NCBI RefSeq assembly: GCF_004923295.1
Contig: NZ_CP039634.1
Location: 1,259,001 to 1,323,000, forward strand
From: Azospirillum sp. TSH100
GTDB lineage: Bacteria; Pseudomonadota; Alphaproteobacteria; Azospirillales; Azospirillaceae
Reading direction: 5' to 3'
Length of the DNA stretch: 64,000 nucleotides
Of this stretch, positions 52,834 through 63,302 are shown piece after piece (position 1 is the first letter of the stretch; each line of letters opens with the position of its first letter). The position numbers were made by a program, and so were the translations under genes. The notes beneath the pieces were generated by a model, which was given only the letters and a program-made list of their open reading frames with translations, had not been told where the DNA came from and did not search any database.

Positions 52834-54363
52834 GTGGAGAGAACCAAGCGCCGCATCCTCGCCCTGTGGCTGCCGCGCCTGCCGACCGACGCGCGGGAGC
52901 GGCCCATGCCGCCGGAATTGCGCGCGCGCCCCTTCGCCCTGCTGCGGACGGAGCGCCAGCGGCGGATGGTGGTCGCGGTCAACCGGGCGGCGGCTGGGCT
53001 GGGCATCGCGCCCGGCCACACCCTTAGCGACGCCCGCGCGCTGGAGCCGGCGCTGGAGGTGGCGGAGGCGACGCCGGAGGCCGATTCCGCCCTGCTCGGC
53101 CGCATCGCCGACTGGGCGCGGCGCTACAGCCCCTGGACCGCGGCGGACGAGCCGGACGGGGTGGTGATCGACATCACCGGCTGCGCCCATCTGTTCGGAG
53201 GCGAACCGGCGCTGGCCGCCGACCTGACCGGACGGCTGCGCGCCGCCGGCTTCGCCGCCCGCGCCGCCATCGCCGACACCCCGGCCGCCGCGTGGGGGCT
53301 GGTGCGGTTCGGCAGGCCGGAAGATCGGCGGGCGGAGAGGCTGGACGGCTTGGCCCTCGCCGCCCTGCGGCTATCGGCGGAGATGGTGGAGGAACTGCAT
53401 GCGCTGGGCCTGCGCCGGATTGGCGATCTGCATGCCATGCCGCGGGCGGGACTCGCCGCACGGTTCGGGGGCAGGTTGCTGCAACGCTATGATCAGGCGT
53501 TCGGCCGGCTGGACGAGCCGATCTCGCCACGCCGGCCGGTGGCGGACCATTGCGAGCGCCTGACCTTCGCCGAACCGATCGCCACGCCCGAATCGATCGC
53601 CGGGGCGCTGCGCCATCTGCTGGGCCGGCTGTGCAAGGGGCTGGAGGCGGCGGGGCAGGGAGCGCGCCGGCTGCGGCTGGACGCCCACCGCACAGACCAG
53701 CGGGTGGACGACGAGCCGCAGAGCCTGACGCTCGGCACCAGCCGCCCGACCCGCGATCCGGCGGCGCTGGCCCGGCTGTCCGCCCCGCTGCTGGAGCGGA
53801 TAGAGCCTGGGCCTGGGCTGGAGACCCTGGTGTTATCGGTGACGGAGACAGGGCCGCTGTCCGCCATCCAGACCGGACTTGATGGTGAGGAGGCCGATCC
53901 CGGTCTGGATGGCGGACTGGCCGAGCTGGTCGACCGGCTGACGCTGCGGCTGGGGGAGCGCGCGGTGCTGCGGTTGGTGCCGCGGGAAAGCTGGCTGCCG
54001 GAACGCTGTGTCGCGCCGCATCCGCCGCTCGAACGCCTGCCGGCGCAGAAACCCTGGCCGGCCGGGCCGCCGCGTCCCCTGCGCCTGCTGACCCCGCCCG
54101 AACCGGTGGAGGCCATCGCCCCGCTGCCCGACGACCCGCCGCTGCAATTCGTCTGGCGTGGCGTGTCCCATCGCGTGCGCCGGGCCGAGGGTCCGGAGCG
54201 CATCGAATCCGAATGGTGGCGGCCTGAGGGATCGCTGGGGCTGGCGCTGCGCGATTACTACCGGGTGGAGGATGACGGCGGCCGGCGGTTCTGGCTGTTC
54301 CGTGCCGGTCTGTACCAGCCGGGCGAGCCCCCGCGCTGGTTCCTGCACGGGTTTCTGGGGTGA
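52834..54363 (+). CDS. imuB: DNA polymerase Y-family protein ImuB
   Basis: ImuB (509 residues) is a catalytically inactive relative of Y-family polymerases that helps DnaE2 in error-prone repair. The N-terminal part begins RILALWLPRLPTD and has ALLRTERQRRMVVAVN, DITGCAHLFGGE and LGLRRIGDLHAMPRAGLAARF (the helix-hairpin-helix region), followed by a long C-terminal extension ending with FRAGLYQPGEPPRWFLHG. The start is uncertain: GTG at 52834 or ATG at 52765; the latter passes through a palindromic, probably non-coding stretch. An SOS box lies upstream. No imuA precedes it and dnaE2 is not downstream. Confidence 0.9.
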   Translation: MERTKRRILALWLPRLPTDARERPMPPELRARPFALLRTERQRRMVVAVNRAAAGLGIAPGHTLSDARALEPALEVAEATPEADSALLGRIADWARRYSPWTAADEPDGVVIDITGCAHLFGGEPALAADLTGRLRAAGFAARAAIADTPAAAWGLVRFGRPEDRRAERLDGLALAALRLSAEMVEELHALGLRRIGDLHAMPRAGLAARFGGRLLQRYDQAFGRLDEPISPRRPVADHCERLTFAEPIATPESIAGALRHLLGRLCKGLEAAGQGARRLRLDAHRTDQRVDDEPQSLTLGTSRPTRDPAALARLSAPLLERIEPGPGLETLVLSVTETGPLSAIQTGLDGEEADPGLDGGLAELVDRLTLRLGERAVLRLVPRESWLPERCVAPHPPLERLPAQKPWPAGPPRPLRLLTPPEPVEAIAPLPDDPPLQFVWRGVSHRVRRAEGPERIESEWWRPEGSLGLALRDYYRVEDDGGRRFWLFRAGLYQPGEPPRWFLHGFLG

Positions 54364-54370
54364 GGTGTCG

Positions 54371-54396
54371 GGGGTGAGGGACGGGGCCCTCACCCC
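54371..54396. terminator. Hairpin at the convergent ends of imuB and the FIST-chemoreceptor gene
   Basis: GGGGTGAGGG (54371-54380) and CCCTCACCCC (54387-54396) pair over 10 bases with a 6-base loop. It begins 8 bases after the imuB stop codon and its right arm overlaps the stop codon of the convergent gene. It may act as a compact two-way terminator. Confidence 0.65.
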
Positions 54397-56486
54397 GCGC
54401 GGTCGAGCTGCTTCAGGAAGGCGATGTAGCGGTTGATGTCCTCCATGCGGCGGGCATGGTCGTTCAAGTCGGACAGGCGGCCTTCGATGGCCTGCTGGGC
54501 GCCTTCCACCTCGTCGATCACCGTCTGGATGTCGGTCTGCAACGCCTGCGAGGCGGTCGCGGCCTCATCCATGCGGACACTGGTGTCGTCCAGCTGGCCG
54601 CCGACGGAGCGGACCGACGTCACCACCTGATCGATGGCGCGGCGGGTGTCGGCCAGCGTCTGCTTGGTGTCGTTGGCCAGCTTGCGCACTTCCGCCGCCA
54701 CCACGGCGAAGCCCTTGCCCGCCTCGCCGGCGCGGGCCGCCTCGATGGTGGCGTTGAGCGCCAGCAGGTTGGTCTGGCTGGCGATGCCGTCGATCACCGA
54801 CAGAACCTTCTCGATGCTCTTGACCACGGTGGACAGCTGGTTGAATTCGCGGACCAGCGCTTCCTTGCGGTCGGTGTGGCCGTCGAACAGGCTGGCGTGG
54901 CGGTTCAGCGTCGTCTCGATCGCCGACATCGAGCCGCCGATGCGCGCGGCGTAGCTGGCGGTTTCCTGAACCCCGCTGTTCAGCGTCACCATCGCGTCGA
55001 GATAGCTGTGCATCCGCTCGATCACGCTGTTGCGGATGCGGCTGAGCAGTTCCAGACGGTTGTAGCGGGTGGCGATGAAATAGCTTTGGAACCGGGCGTA
55101 ATGCACCGGGAAGCGGTCGACCATGTCGTCGGAGAACGCGGTGTCGGGTGGCACCTCGAAGAACATCAGCGCCGACAGGGTCTGGTTGATGTTGATGCCC
55201 AGCAGCTCGCCGAAGGTCGAGAAGCCGGCGGCGGCCAGCCCGTCGAAGGCATGGACGCGCGACAGCTGGTCCGGGTTGTTCAGCCGGCGCAGGATGCAGT
55301 CGTTCAGGATGGCGCCGACCGGCCGCGGCTTGCCCCGCAGATAGGCCGAGAGGTCGTCCTCCGTCTGGCGGACGAAATCGGTCGCCTCCACCAGACACAG
55401 CGAATCGCCGGGATTGACGTCGCAGTAGAAGGCGACCTCCCCCTTCTCGAAATCGAAGCCGGAGATGGAGCGGACGAACAGCTCCCCCTCCATCTCGATG
55501 GCGAAGGTGTTCTTCGCCAGCTTGCCCGGCAGTTCCTGCGGCTTGCAGCGCAGGGATTTGGCCAGCGCGTCGATGAAGCTCACCACCTCGAAGCCGTCGC
55601 GGTCGATCACGCTGCGCACGATGCGGCGCATCGGGTCGGCGTCGACCACGGCGAAGCGGGTCTGGGTCGGGCGGAAATTCTGCGACTTGAAGATGCCGTA
55701 GCGGATGCCGGGCGCCATCTTCAGGAAGATGGTCACCGCCGCGTTCTCCAGCACGCGCTGGCCGTCGAACAGGTGGGTGTTGCGGAAGTCGAGCTTGCCG
55801 CCGGCCGAGCCGCCGATGAACAGGCAGGGGAAACGGCCGGAGCGGTAGACCGCTTCCATGAACCAGCTTTCGCTGGCCGACAGCCCGTCGATGAAGGTCA
55901 GCGCCACCGTGTCGTGGCTGTCGACGGCGAAGGGAACGCGGATGCGGTCGAGTTCGCCGCGGATCGCTTCCACCCGCGCCGGAACGTCGCGGGTCGGGCG
56001 GCCGCCGCGCAGGTCGTCGCAATGCAGCGGGACCGTCTGGATGCTGACGCCGGCGAACAGGCGGGGGCTGAAGGATTGCAGCACCACGCTGTCCCAGCGG
56101 TCACCGGCCTTGCGGTAGAGCGGCTGGCCTTCCGCCGCGCACAGCTCGCCTGCGGTGGAGACCAGCACCAGCTGGGTCGCCGGCGGCAGGGCGGACCGCA
56201 CCGCGCGGGTGGTGGCAGCGAAATCGACATGCGGCGACACGAAGCCGACGACCAGCGCCGGAGCGCCGGCGGCGAAATTCAGCCCATCCAGCGCTGCGGC
56301 GCCGATCTGCGCGGCCGGCAGGCACAGGCTGCGGATCGGCTGTTCCGCCGGGCCTGCGGCCGGTGCCGCTGGTTCGGACTTGCCGGCCGGATTGCCGACC
56401 GAGGTGCCGGAGACGGAGGCGGTCGGAGAGTCCGAACGGAAGAATGACAGCATGCTGGCGAATCCTCGGTCGTCTTTGTTGTTCAT
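54390..56486 (-). CDS. Cytoplasmic chemoreceptor with FIST sensor domains
   Basis: This 698-residue protein has FIST-N and FIST-C sensor regions: [20 protein letters not shown] and [11 protein letters not shown] near the start, and [16 protein letters not shown] near the end of the sensor. A methyl-accepting signalling domain follows: [20 protein letters not shown] and [20 protein letters not shown] at about residues 562-605. There is no membrane helix, so it is soluble. FIST domains bind small ligands, perhaps amino acids, and such receptors report cytoplasmic signals to CheA. It is divergent from the thi operon and ends overlapping a terminator hairpin. Confidence 0.88.
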   Translation of the reverse strand: MNNKDDRGFASMLSFFRSDSPTASVSGTSVGNPAGKSEPAAPAAGPAEQPIRSLCLPAAQIGAAALDGLNFAAGAPALVVGFVSPHVDFAATTRAVRSALPPATQLVLVSTAGELCAAEGQPLYRKAGDRWDSVVLQSFSPRLFAGVSIQTVPLHCDDLRGGRPTRDVPARVEAIRGELDRIRVPFAVDSHDTVALTFIDGLSASESWFMEAVYRSGRFPCLFIGGSAGGKLDFRNTHLFDGQRVLENAAVTIFLKMAPGIRYGIFKSQNFRPTQTRFAVVDADPMRRIVRSVIDRDGFEVVSFIDALAKSLRCKPQELPGKLAKNTFAIEMEGELFVRSISGFDFEKGEVAFYCDVNPGDSLCLVEATDFVRQTEDDLSAYLRGKPRPVGAILNDCILRRLNNPDQLSRVHAFDGLAAAGFSTFGELLGININQTLSALMFFEVPPDTAFSDDMVDRFPVHYARFQSYFIATRYNRLELLSRIRNSVIERMHSYLDAMVTLNSGVQETASYAARIGGSMSAIETTLNRHASLFDGHTDRKEALVREFNQLSTVVKSIEKVLSVIDGIASQTNLLALNATIEAARAGEAGKGFAVVAAEVRKLANDTKQTLADTRRAIDQVVTSVRSVGGQLDDTSVRMDEAATASQALQTDIQTVIDEVEGAQQAIEGRLSDLNDHARRMEDINRYIAFLKQLDRAG

Positions 56487-56699
56487 TCTGCTTGCCGAAG
56501 GCGCCCGTTCCTTGCTGCGAGTGCTCCGGTATGGCTCATTTTGCAGATAATTTTGCTGCGGATTGGTAGAGTTTCTTATCCGGGGGACTCCCTATCGGGC
56601 TGTGACATGTGGCCGCAGCGGTGAGGCGGTGAGGCGGGACGGGCGAGACTCGATTCCGCTTGTGGGGCCAGCGAAAGGTTGGCATAAGGCAAGCCATAG

Positions 56700-56780
56700 G
56701 CCTGGGGTGCCGCGCGGTGGTCGCGCGGCTGAGAACACACCCATCGAACCTGTCTGGGTAATTCCAGCGAAGGGAGCCGC
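56700..56780 (+). promoter_or_regulatory. TPP riboswitch (THI element)
   Basis: The hallmarks are GGGGTGCC at 56704-56711, GGCTGAGA at 56728-56735, ACCC at 56749, GAACCTG at 56756-56762 and CTGGGTAATTCCAGCGAAGGG at 56753-56773. It ends within the AGGGAG ribosome site of thiO, eight bases before its ATG. Overlap of the ribosome site with the conserved 3' arm predicts translational control: thiamine pyrophosphate binding should hide the site. Confidence 0.95.
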
Positions 56781-56783
56781 CGC

Positions 56784-57961
56784 ATGATCCATGCGCCAGA
56801 ATTACACTCTTTTTCCGCTTCAGCGTCCGGACTCCGTCCCTCCGTCGCCATCATCGGCGCCGGCTGCATCGGTCTTGCCATCGCCTGGAGGCTGGCGTCG
56901 GCCGGCTGCCGGGTCGATTTGTTTGAACGGGGAGAGGCCGGTCGCGGCGCCACCCACGCCGCCGGCGGCATGTTGGCCGCCTGTGTCGAGACCGAACCGG
57001 GCGAGGACGGGCTGCTGCCGCTGACCCGCGCCTCGCAGGCGCTGTGGCCGGACTTCGCCCGCGATCTCGAAGCCGCCAGCGGCATGGCCGTCGATCTGCG
57101 CAGCGAAGGCACCATGGTCATCGCGCTGACCGCCGACGATGCCGCCAAGGTCCGGTTTCTGCACGGCTTCCAGCGCGACCTGGGCCTGCCGGTGGAGTGG
57201 CTGAGCGGTGCCGAGGTGCGGCGGCGCGAGCCCTTCCTTCAGCCCGGCGTCGCCGGTGCGCTGTTCTGCGCCGGCGACCATCAGGTCGACAACCGCAAGG
57301 TCGCAGCATCCCTGCGCCGCGCCGCCGAAGCCGTCGGCGCCCGTCTGCACGAGCGGTGCGGCGAGGTGGCTCTGGCGGTGGAGGGCGGGCGCGCCGTCGG
57401 TGTGCGGGTGGCCGAAGCGCTGCACCGGGCCGACCGGGTGGTGCTGGCCGCCGGGGCGTGGTCGGCCGGGGTGCCGGGACTGCCGCCCGCCGCGAAGCCG
57501 CCGGTGCGGCCGGTGAAGGGGCAGATGGTCTGCCTGCGGATGGACGCCCGTCTGCCGCTGCTGCGCCATGTGGTGTGGACGCCCGGCACCTATCTGATCC
57601 CGCGGCTGGACGGCCGGCTGCTGATCGGAGCCACCACGGAGGAGCGCGGCTTCGACGACCGCCTGACCGCCGGCGGCCAGTTCGCCCTGCTGGAAGGGGC
57701 ATGGCGGGCGCTGCCGGGCATTGCCGAACTGCCGATCGAGGAGGCCTGGGCCGGCTTCCGTCCCGGCAGCCGCGACGACGCGCCGATCCTGGGCGAGAGC
57801 GGCATTCCCGGCCTGATCCATGCCACCGGCCACCATCGCAACGGCATCCTGCTGACCCCGGTGACCGCCGACGGCATCGCCCGTCTGGTGCTGACCGGCG
57901 AGACCGACCCGCTGCTGCGCCCCTTCGCCGCCGACCGCTTCGTTGCCGCGGGAGCCGCCGC

Positions 57962-57965
<4 letters not shown>
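56784..57965 (+). CDS. thiO: Glycine oxidase ThiO
   Basis: ThiO (393 residues) is an FAD oxidase that makes dehydroglycine, the glycine-derived precursor of the thiamin thiazole. The FAD motif is VAIIGAGCIGLAIAWRLASAG (residues 21-41); later elements include GATHAAGGMLA, YLIPRLDGRLLIGATTEERGF and WAGFRPGSRDDAPILG. The ATG at 56784 has AGGGAG from the riboswitch as its ribosome site. Its stop overlaps the thiS start (ATGA), so translation is coupled in the thiO-thiS-thiG operon. Confidence 0.95.
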
Positions 57966-59097
<1,132 letters not shown>

Positions 59098-59242
59098 TGC
59101 CGGCCGACTGCGGGGCAACCTGGGGGGCAGCGGGGTGGGCAAGGTGACGCGCACTCCATTCGGCCGCTTGATCCGGCGGGGCGGCTGACGCAGGCTGTGG
59201 CGCACCGCCTCCCTTGGCGGCCATCTGCCGGAGACTTCGCCC

Positions 59243-59686
59243 TTGCCCGCCACTTTTGAACCCCGCACCCCCGACTGGAAGGCGCGCTGCCTCGCGTCCT
59301 TCGAACAGCAGCCGATCTGCAGGACGCTCGGCATCGAGATGGCGGCGATGGAGCCGGGCTTCTGCGAGATGCGGCTGCCCTTCCGTGCCGACCTGACGCA
59401 GCAGCATGGCTTCTTCCATGCCGGCATGGTCAGCACGCTGGCCGACAACGCCGGCGGCTATGCCGCGCTGAGCCTGATGCCGGCCGGGGCGGAGGTGCTG
59501 GCGGTGGAGTTCAAGATCAACCTGATGTCGCCCGCCAAGGGCGAGGTGATGATCGCCCGCGCCCGCGTGGTGAAGCCGGGCCGCACCCTGGTCATCACCC
59601 AGGTCGAGGTGTCGATGCTCGATGGCGGGGTCGAGAAGGACTGCGCCCTGATGCAGCAGACCGCCTTCTGCGTGATGCCGAAATGA
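59243..59686 (+). CDS. PaaI-type hotdog thioesterase
   Basis: This 147-residue protein has the hotdog fold: CEMRLPFRADLTQQHGFFHAG with the family His-Gly-Gly/His-Gly-Phe motif, HAGMVSTLADNAGGYAALSL and VEFKINLMSPAKGE. Such enzymes hydrolyse acyl-CoA thioesters in aromatic or fatty acid metabolism; the substrate is unknown. No ATG is suitable, so a TTG at 59243 is used, with GGAG nine bases upstream. It is downstream of thiG, likely a separate gene. Confidence 0.88.
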   Translation: MPATFEPRTPDWKARCLASFEQQPICRTLGIEMAAMEPGFCEMRLPFRADLTQQHGFFHAGMVSTLADNAGGYAALSLMPAGAEVLAVEFKINLMSPAKGEVMIARARVVKPGRTLVITQVEVSMLDGGVEKDCALMQQTAFCVMPK

Positions 59687-59715
59687 CGTTCCAACCGGTT
59701 TGAAAGGGCTTTTCC

Positions 59716-60189
59716 ATGCTGTCTGCCCGTCTTCTCTCCACACGCCTGTTGCCCGCCGCCCTTCTGCTGGCCGGCGGTGTCGCCGTGCTGGGCGCCGCCC
59801 CGGCGGAGGCCAAGGATCCGCCCTCCTGCGCCGCCATCTCCTTCCGCTCGCTGCCCAACGGCGCGCCGGACGGCGAACAGGATGCCGGGCTCTACAAGTC
59901 GCGTTTCGGCAAGATCGAGGTGAAGGCCACCGTCAAGGGCGGGCAGGCCACCAGCTACTACATGGTGCTGAACGGCAAGAAGGTGGAGGGCCCGGCCAAC
60001 CCGCCGAAGATGGCGGACGCCTGCCTGAAGTCCAAGCATGTCAAGCTGCCCTTTGCCAAGCAGACCCAGGGCACCTGCACCGGCAGCCGCTTCCGCGTCG
60101 TCGTCGACCGCTCCAGCGGCAAGCCGGTCGCGGCGTTCTTCGGCCTGCAGGGCGAGGATTGGGCCTATTGCAGCGCGACGACGCTCTAA
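59716..60189 (+). CDS. Small exported protein, unknown function
   Basis: This 157-residue protein has a clear signal peptide (LLPAALLLAGGVAVLGAAPAEA) and a mature part of about 125 residues with four Cys (SCAAI, DACLK, GTCTG, AYCSA) that may form two disulfides. GKIEVKATVKGGQATSYYMVL suggests a beta-rich fold. I recognise no family. It is convergent with the DUF4139 gene and ends near a strong hairpin. Confidence 0.7.
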   Translation: MLSARLLSTRLLPAALLLAGGVAVLGAAPAEAKDPPSCAAISFRSLPNGAPDGEQDAGLYKSRFGKIEVKATVKGGQATSYYMVLNGKKVEGPANPPKMADACLKSKHVKLPFAKQTQGTCTGSRFRVVVDRSSGKPVAAFFGLQGEDWAYCSATTL

Positions 60190-60203
60190 GGACCGGTTCC
60201 GAC

Positions 60204-60225
60204 GGGGGGCGGAACCCCGCCCCCC
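60204..60225. terminator. Strong hairpin between convergent exported-protein and DUF4139 genes
   Basis: GGGGGGCGG (60204-60212) and CCGCCCCCC (60217-60225) pair perfectly over nine bases with an AACC loop, and TCACTTTCT follows. It sits between two convergent stop codons and may terminate transcripts from both sides. Confidence 0.7.
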
Positions 60226-60233
60226 TCACTTTC

Positions 60234-62486
60234 TCAGATCACCATCGCCTTCACCCGCTCGCGCAACGTCTGCCGCGCCGCCTCCGCCTCCGCCCGGGCG
60301 GTGGTCATGTCGCGGGTCAGACCGTCCAGGCGGGTCTCGGCCTCCGCCATCTTCCCCAGAGTGCGCTTGTGCAGGTCGCTGCCCGCCGGCAACGCCTTCA
60401 GGTTCTCGCGCAGGCGGTCCTGGTCGGCGATGCGTTCGGTCCGCTCGCGCTCCAGATCGGCGATGCGGCGGTCCTTCTCGGCGACGGCGGCACGCAGCCC
60501 CGCCAGCGTGGTCAGCGCCTGACGCAGCTCCGGCGGCAGTTCGGGTGCGGAGGCGCGGGCGGCGATCTGGTCGGCGCTCAGGTCGGTCAGGACGATCCGC
60601 TCCTGCCGTGGCCGTTCAAGCGTGGCGGTCAGAGTCACCGTCTTGCCGGCCGGCACCGCCAGCGGCAGGCGATAGGCACCGGCCGTCGCTTCCGGCTTGT
60701 TGTCCGCCGGCTCGGCCAGTTCCCAGCCGGCGCGGCGCGGATGCTCGATCACCACGCTGCGGTCGCCATCCGGGGCGCCGGCAACCGTATAGACGGTGCT
60801 CTGCCGGTCGGTGACCGACAGCGTCAGCACGCCGTCGGCCAGGGTGGCGCGGGACAACCGGCGGCCCGGCTTTTCCTCGCGGTCGATTGTCACCGCCTGA
60901 TCGACGGCAAAGGACAGCAGCCGGCTGTCGCCCGCCGGCAAGGTCGCCATGCGGGCGTCGCCGACATAGGCGGTGCTCCCTGCGGCGGTGGTCCCTACGG
61001 CGCCGGCCGCCGTATTGCGGTCATAGAAGGTCAGCAGTCCCGGCGGCAGGGCAGTGTCGCCGTCGTTGCGCAGCCGCAGGGACGCCAGCGGATGGCGGGC
61101 GTCGGTGCCCGGTTGATAGAGCGCCACCCGCTCCACCGGCAGGGCGCGGGCGATGATCGGCATCATCAGCGTCCCGCCATTCGGCACGCTGACCGGCTGC
61201 GGATAATGGAACAGCACCTGGGCCCCCTCCGCCGCCCCGGCCTCGGCACCACGCACCGCGGCCATGGCGGGAGTCCCGGCGGCGGTGCCGTAGGGTGCGA
61301 CCTTCGCCAGCGGTTCGGCCATCGGCGCCGGTGCGGCCGCCATCGGCGTGGCCTGGGGCGGGGGAGGGGCCATCGCCGTGGCGGGCGGCACCCCGGCGCG
61401 CGAGGCCTCCGACTGCGGCCGCATCGCCGGACGGGCATCGTTCAGCGTCACCGTGCCCTCGTCGGCCGTCGGCAGAACCCGGCCCAGCACCTCCACGGGC
61501 ACTTCCGGCCGCTCGACGAAGTATGGGGTGTAGAGCGCCTGGCGCAGGGTCACCGGGTTGCCCGACACCACCGTCAGATCGACGCCCTGCCAGTCCTCGC
61601 CGCTGAGATTCTCCAGCACCGCCCAGCCCTGCAAGGCGCCGCTGCCCTCCTTCGGCCCGGTTGCTGGCTGTCCGGTTGCTGGCTGTCCGGTTGCTGGCTG
61701 TCCGGTCTGCGGTTGCCCGTTCTGCGCCATGCTGAGCCGGTAGGTCGCCTTCCACAGCGGCATCTCGGCGACATAGCCGACGCGGACCCGCCGCTCGCCT
61801 GCCGCCTGCCCGTCTTGGGGAGCCCGGCTGTGGACGGTCAGCCGCCGCCGCTCGCGCCTGGCATTCTCCGCCACCGCCGACAGCGCCCGGTCGATCTGCG
61901 CCTGCACCGCCGGATCGGTGAAGCGCAGCGCATCGGCCTCCTCCAGCACCAGCTGCCGCAGGCCCTCGGCGGTCATCAGCGTCACCCGGTGGCGCGTGGC
62001 GGTGGCGCCGTCGCTGCCCGGCAGCCGCACCGTCTCCTCGGTCACCGACATCAGCCGGCCGGTCAGCTGGCGGGAACCGCCGGACGTCACCTCCGCTCCG
62101 CGCATGGCGTTCAGCAGAGCGGCGGGGGAGGAAAGGTCGCCCGCCGAGAAGGGCAGCTCGCGGAAGGCGGTGTCCAACGGCTCGGCGCCGGCCAGGCCGA
62201 TGGTGCCGACGCCGCCCTTGTCGTCATAGACGACGATGCTCTTCAGCACGTCATCGACCTGATCGCGCCGCACCTCCAGCGACAGGTCGGCATCGCCGCT
62301 GACCGTCGCCTCATATTCGAAATAGCCGACGCCGCCGGTCGACAGCAGGACCCGCGTCAGCGTCAATTGCCCACCCGCCATTTGCCCGCCGGCCGGTTGC
62401 CCGCCGATTGGCCCGTACCCGGCGGCCAGGGCGGCCGGGGCCGCCATCAGCAGGGCGGTGGAGGCGAGAAGGATGGCGCGGGGCAT
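60234..62486 (-). CDS. DUF4139 domain-containing exported protein
   Basis: This 750-residue protein has a signal peptide (ILLASTALLMAAPAALAA). The N-terminal part holds a conserved beta-domain (VLLSTGGVGYFEYEATVSGD). The DUF4139 region follows: RVGYVAEMPLWKATYRLSM, GWAVLENLSGEDWQGVDLTVVSGNP and TAYVGDARMATLPAGDSRLLSFAVD. A C-terminal coiled coil ends the protein (LERERTERIADQDRL). Between them lies the repeat unit TGQPA, encoded by a 15-base tandem repeat. DUF4139 proteins have no established function; this one should be periplasmic or on the cell surface. Confidence 0.85.
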   Translation of the reverse strand: MPRAILLASTALLMAAPAALAAGYGPIGGQPAGGQMAGGQLTLTRVLLSTGGVGYFEYEATVSGDADLSLEVRRDQVDDVLKSIVVYDDKGGVGTIGLAGAEPLDTAFRELPFSAGDLSSPAALLNAMRGAEVTSGGSRQLTGRLMSVTEETVRLPGSDGATATRHRVTLMTAEGLRQLVLEEADALRFTDPAVQAQIDRALSAVAENARRERRRLTVHSRAPQDGQAAGERRVRVGYVAEMPLWKATYRLSMAQNGQPQTGQPATGQPATGQPATGPKEGSGALQGWAVLENLSGEDWQGVDLTVVSGNPVTLRQALYTPYFVERPEVPVEVLGRVLPTADEGTVTLNDARPAMRPQSEASRAGVPPATAMAPPPPQATPMAAAPAPMAEPLAKVAPYGTAAGTPAMAAVRGAEAGAAEGAQVLFHYPQPVSVPNGGTLMMPIIARALPVERVALYQPGTDARHPLASLRLRNDGDTALPPGLLTFYDRNTAAGAVGTTAAGSTAYVGDARMATLPAGDSRLLSFAVDQAVTIDREEKPGRRLSRATLADGVLTLSVTDRQSTVYTVAGAPDGDRSVVIEHPRRAGWELAEPADNKPEATAGAYRLPLAVPAGKTVTLTATLERPRQERIVLTDLSADQIAARASAPELPPELRQALTTLAGLRAAVAEKDRRIADLERERTERIADQDRLRENLKALPAGSDLHKRTLGKMAEAETRLDGLTRDMTTARAEAEAARQTLRERVKAMVI
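61657..61716. repeat. 15-base tandem repeat inside the DUF4139 gene
   Basis: CCGGTTGCTGGCTGT occurs at 61657-61671, 61672-61686 and 61687-61701, with a degenerate fourth unit to 61716. On the minus strand it encodes repeated GQPAT. The unit length is a multiple of three, so copy number can change without breaking the frame. Confidence 0.85.
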
Positions 62487-62581
62487 GGTCGGTCTCTCCG
62501 GTTCTGTGACTCCCGACCGTCGGCATAGGCGCGAATTCGGGCGGGATTAGGGAGAGCTTCGCAGGACGGCCCTGAATAAGG

Positions 62582-62830
62582 TCAGAGGGCCGCCGCCAGC
62601 CAGCGTTCCATCATCGTGCGCCACAGCGATCCGTCATGATGGGGCGCAGCGTTATGGGACGCGACCGGAACCATGGCCGGCGCGCAGCCCGAATGGTGGC
62701 TGCACCGCTCCGTCACCGGACGGCGGTTGCCGTCGGCCGGCAGGCGCCTCGCGGTCCTGAGATGAGCCGGTGCGCAAGAGGCGGTGCGCTTGGGCGGCGT
62801 CAGCGTCGCCGGAACGGTGCAGCCGGGCAT
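62582..62830 (-). CDS. Possible small protein, unknown function
   Basis: This frame encodes 82 residues from an ATG at 62830 with AGGA eight bases upstream on the coding strand. The composition is Pro-, Ala- and Arg-rich with a Cys/His cluster (RCSHHSGCAP) and the helix-like end SLWRTMMERWLAAAL. Third-position GC content is high, consistent with coding, but no family is recognised. It lies between the DUF4139 gene and the response regulator. Whether it is translated is uncertain. Confidence 0.35.
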   Translation of the reverse strand: MPGCTVPATLTPPKRTASCAPAHLRTARRLPADGNRRPVTERCSHHSGCAPAMVPVASHNAAPHHDGSLWRTMMERWLAAAL

Positions 62831-62865
62831 GATCGCGGTCCTGTTCAAATCCTGCGGTCCGGCCG

Positions 62866-63051
62866 TCAGCCCGGCCGACCGACCGAGCGCGCCGAATCGA
62901 GGTGGCGCCTCGCCTCGCCCAGCAGCAGCCGGTGCTGCGCCAGCGTTTCACGGATCGGGCCATGCTGCCCATAGACCCGCACCTCGTTCAGCAGACGATC
63001 GGCACGGTCGAGCAGGGCCAGGCGCTCCAGGCAATGATCGATGTTCGACAT
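62866..63051 (-). CDS. Possible small helical protein, unknown function
   Basis: This frame encodes 61 residues from an ATG at 63051, with GGGGGAG about ten bases upstream. It is mostly helical and charged (IDHCLERLALLDRADRLLNE, RETLAQHRLLLGEARRHLD). No signal peptide or membrane helix. It lies 35 bases upstream of the other small frame on the same strand, so the two could be one transcript. The function is unknown. Confidence 0.4.
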   Translation of the reverse strand: MSNIDHCLERLALLDRADRLLNEVRVYGQHGPIRETLAQHRLLLGEARRHLDSARSVGRPG

Positions 63052-63302
63052 GGCGGCCAACTCCCCCATCACGGCATGGGTCCGGCGCCCTTGCCGGGCA
63101 ACCGTTCCCTGTTCGATGATCCGGATTTAAACCGCAGCGTGTTTCCGGTTAATGTCTGTGCAAGGGTATTTTTATGTCGCCGGCACGGCGGGCGATTTCA
63201 ACCAACTCACGGGGTTGGCGAATTGGCCGCGGCTGTTACCGGGTTGTAACGCATTGCGTGGCGCACGCGCGTGAGATAAGAAGGTTTGGGGAGGTAACAG
63301 GC

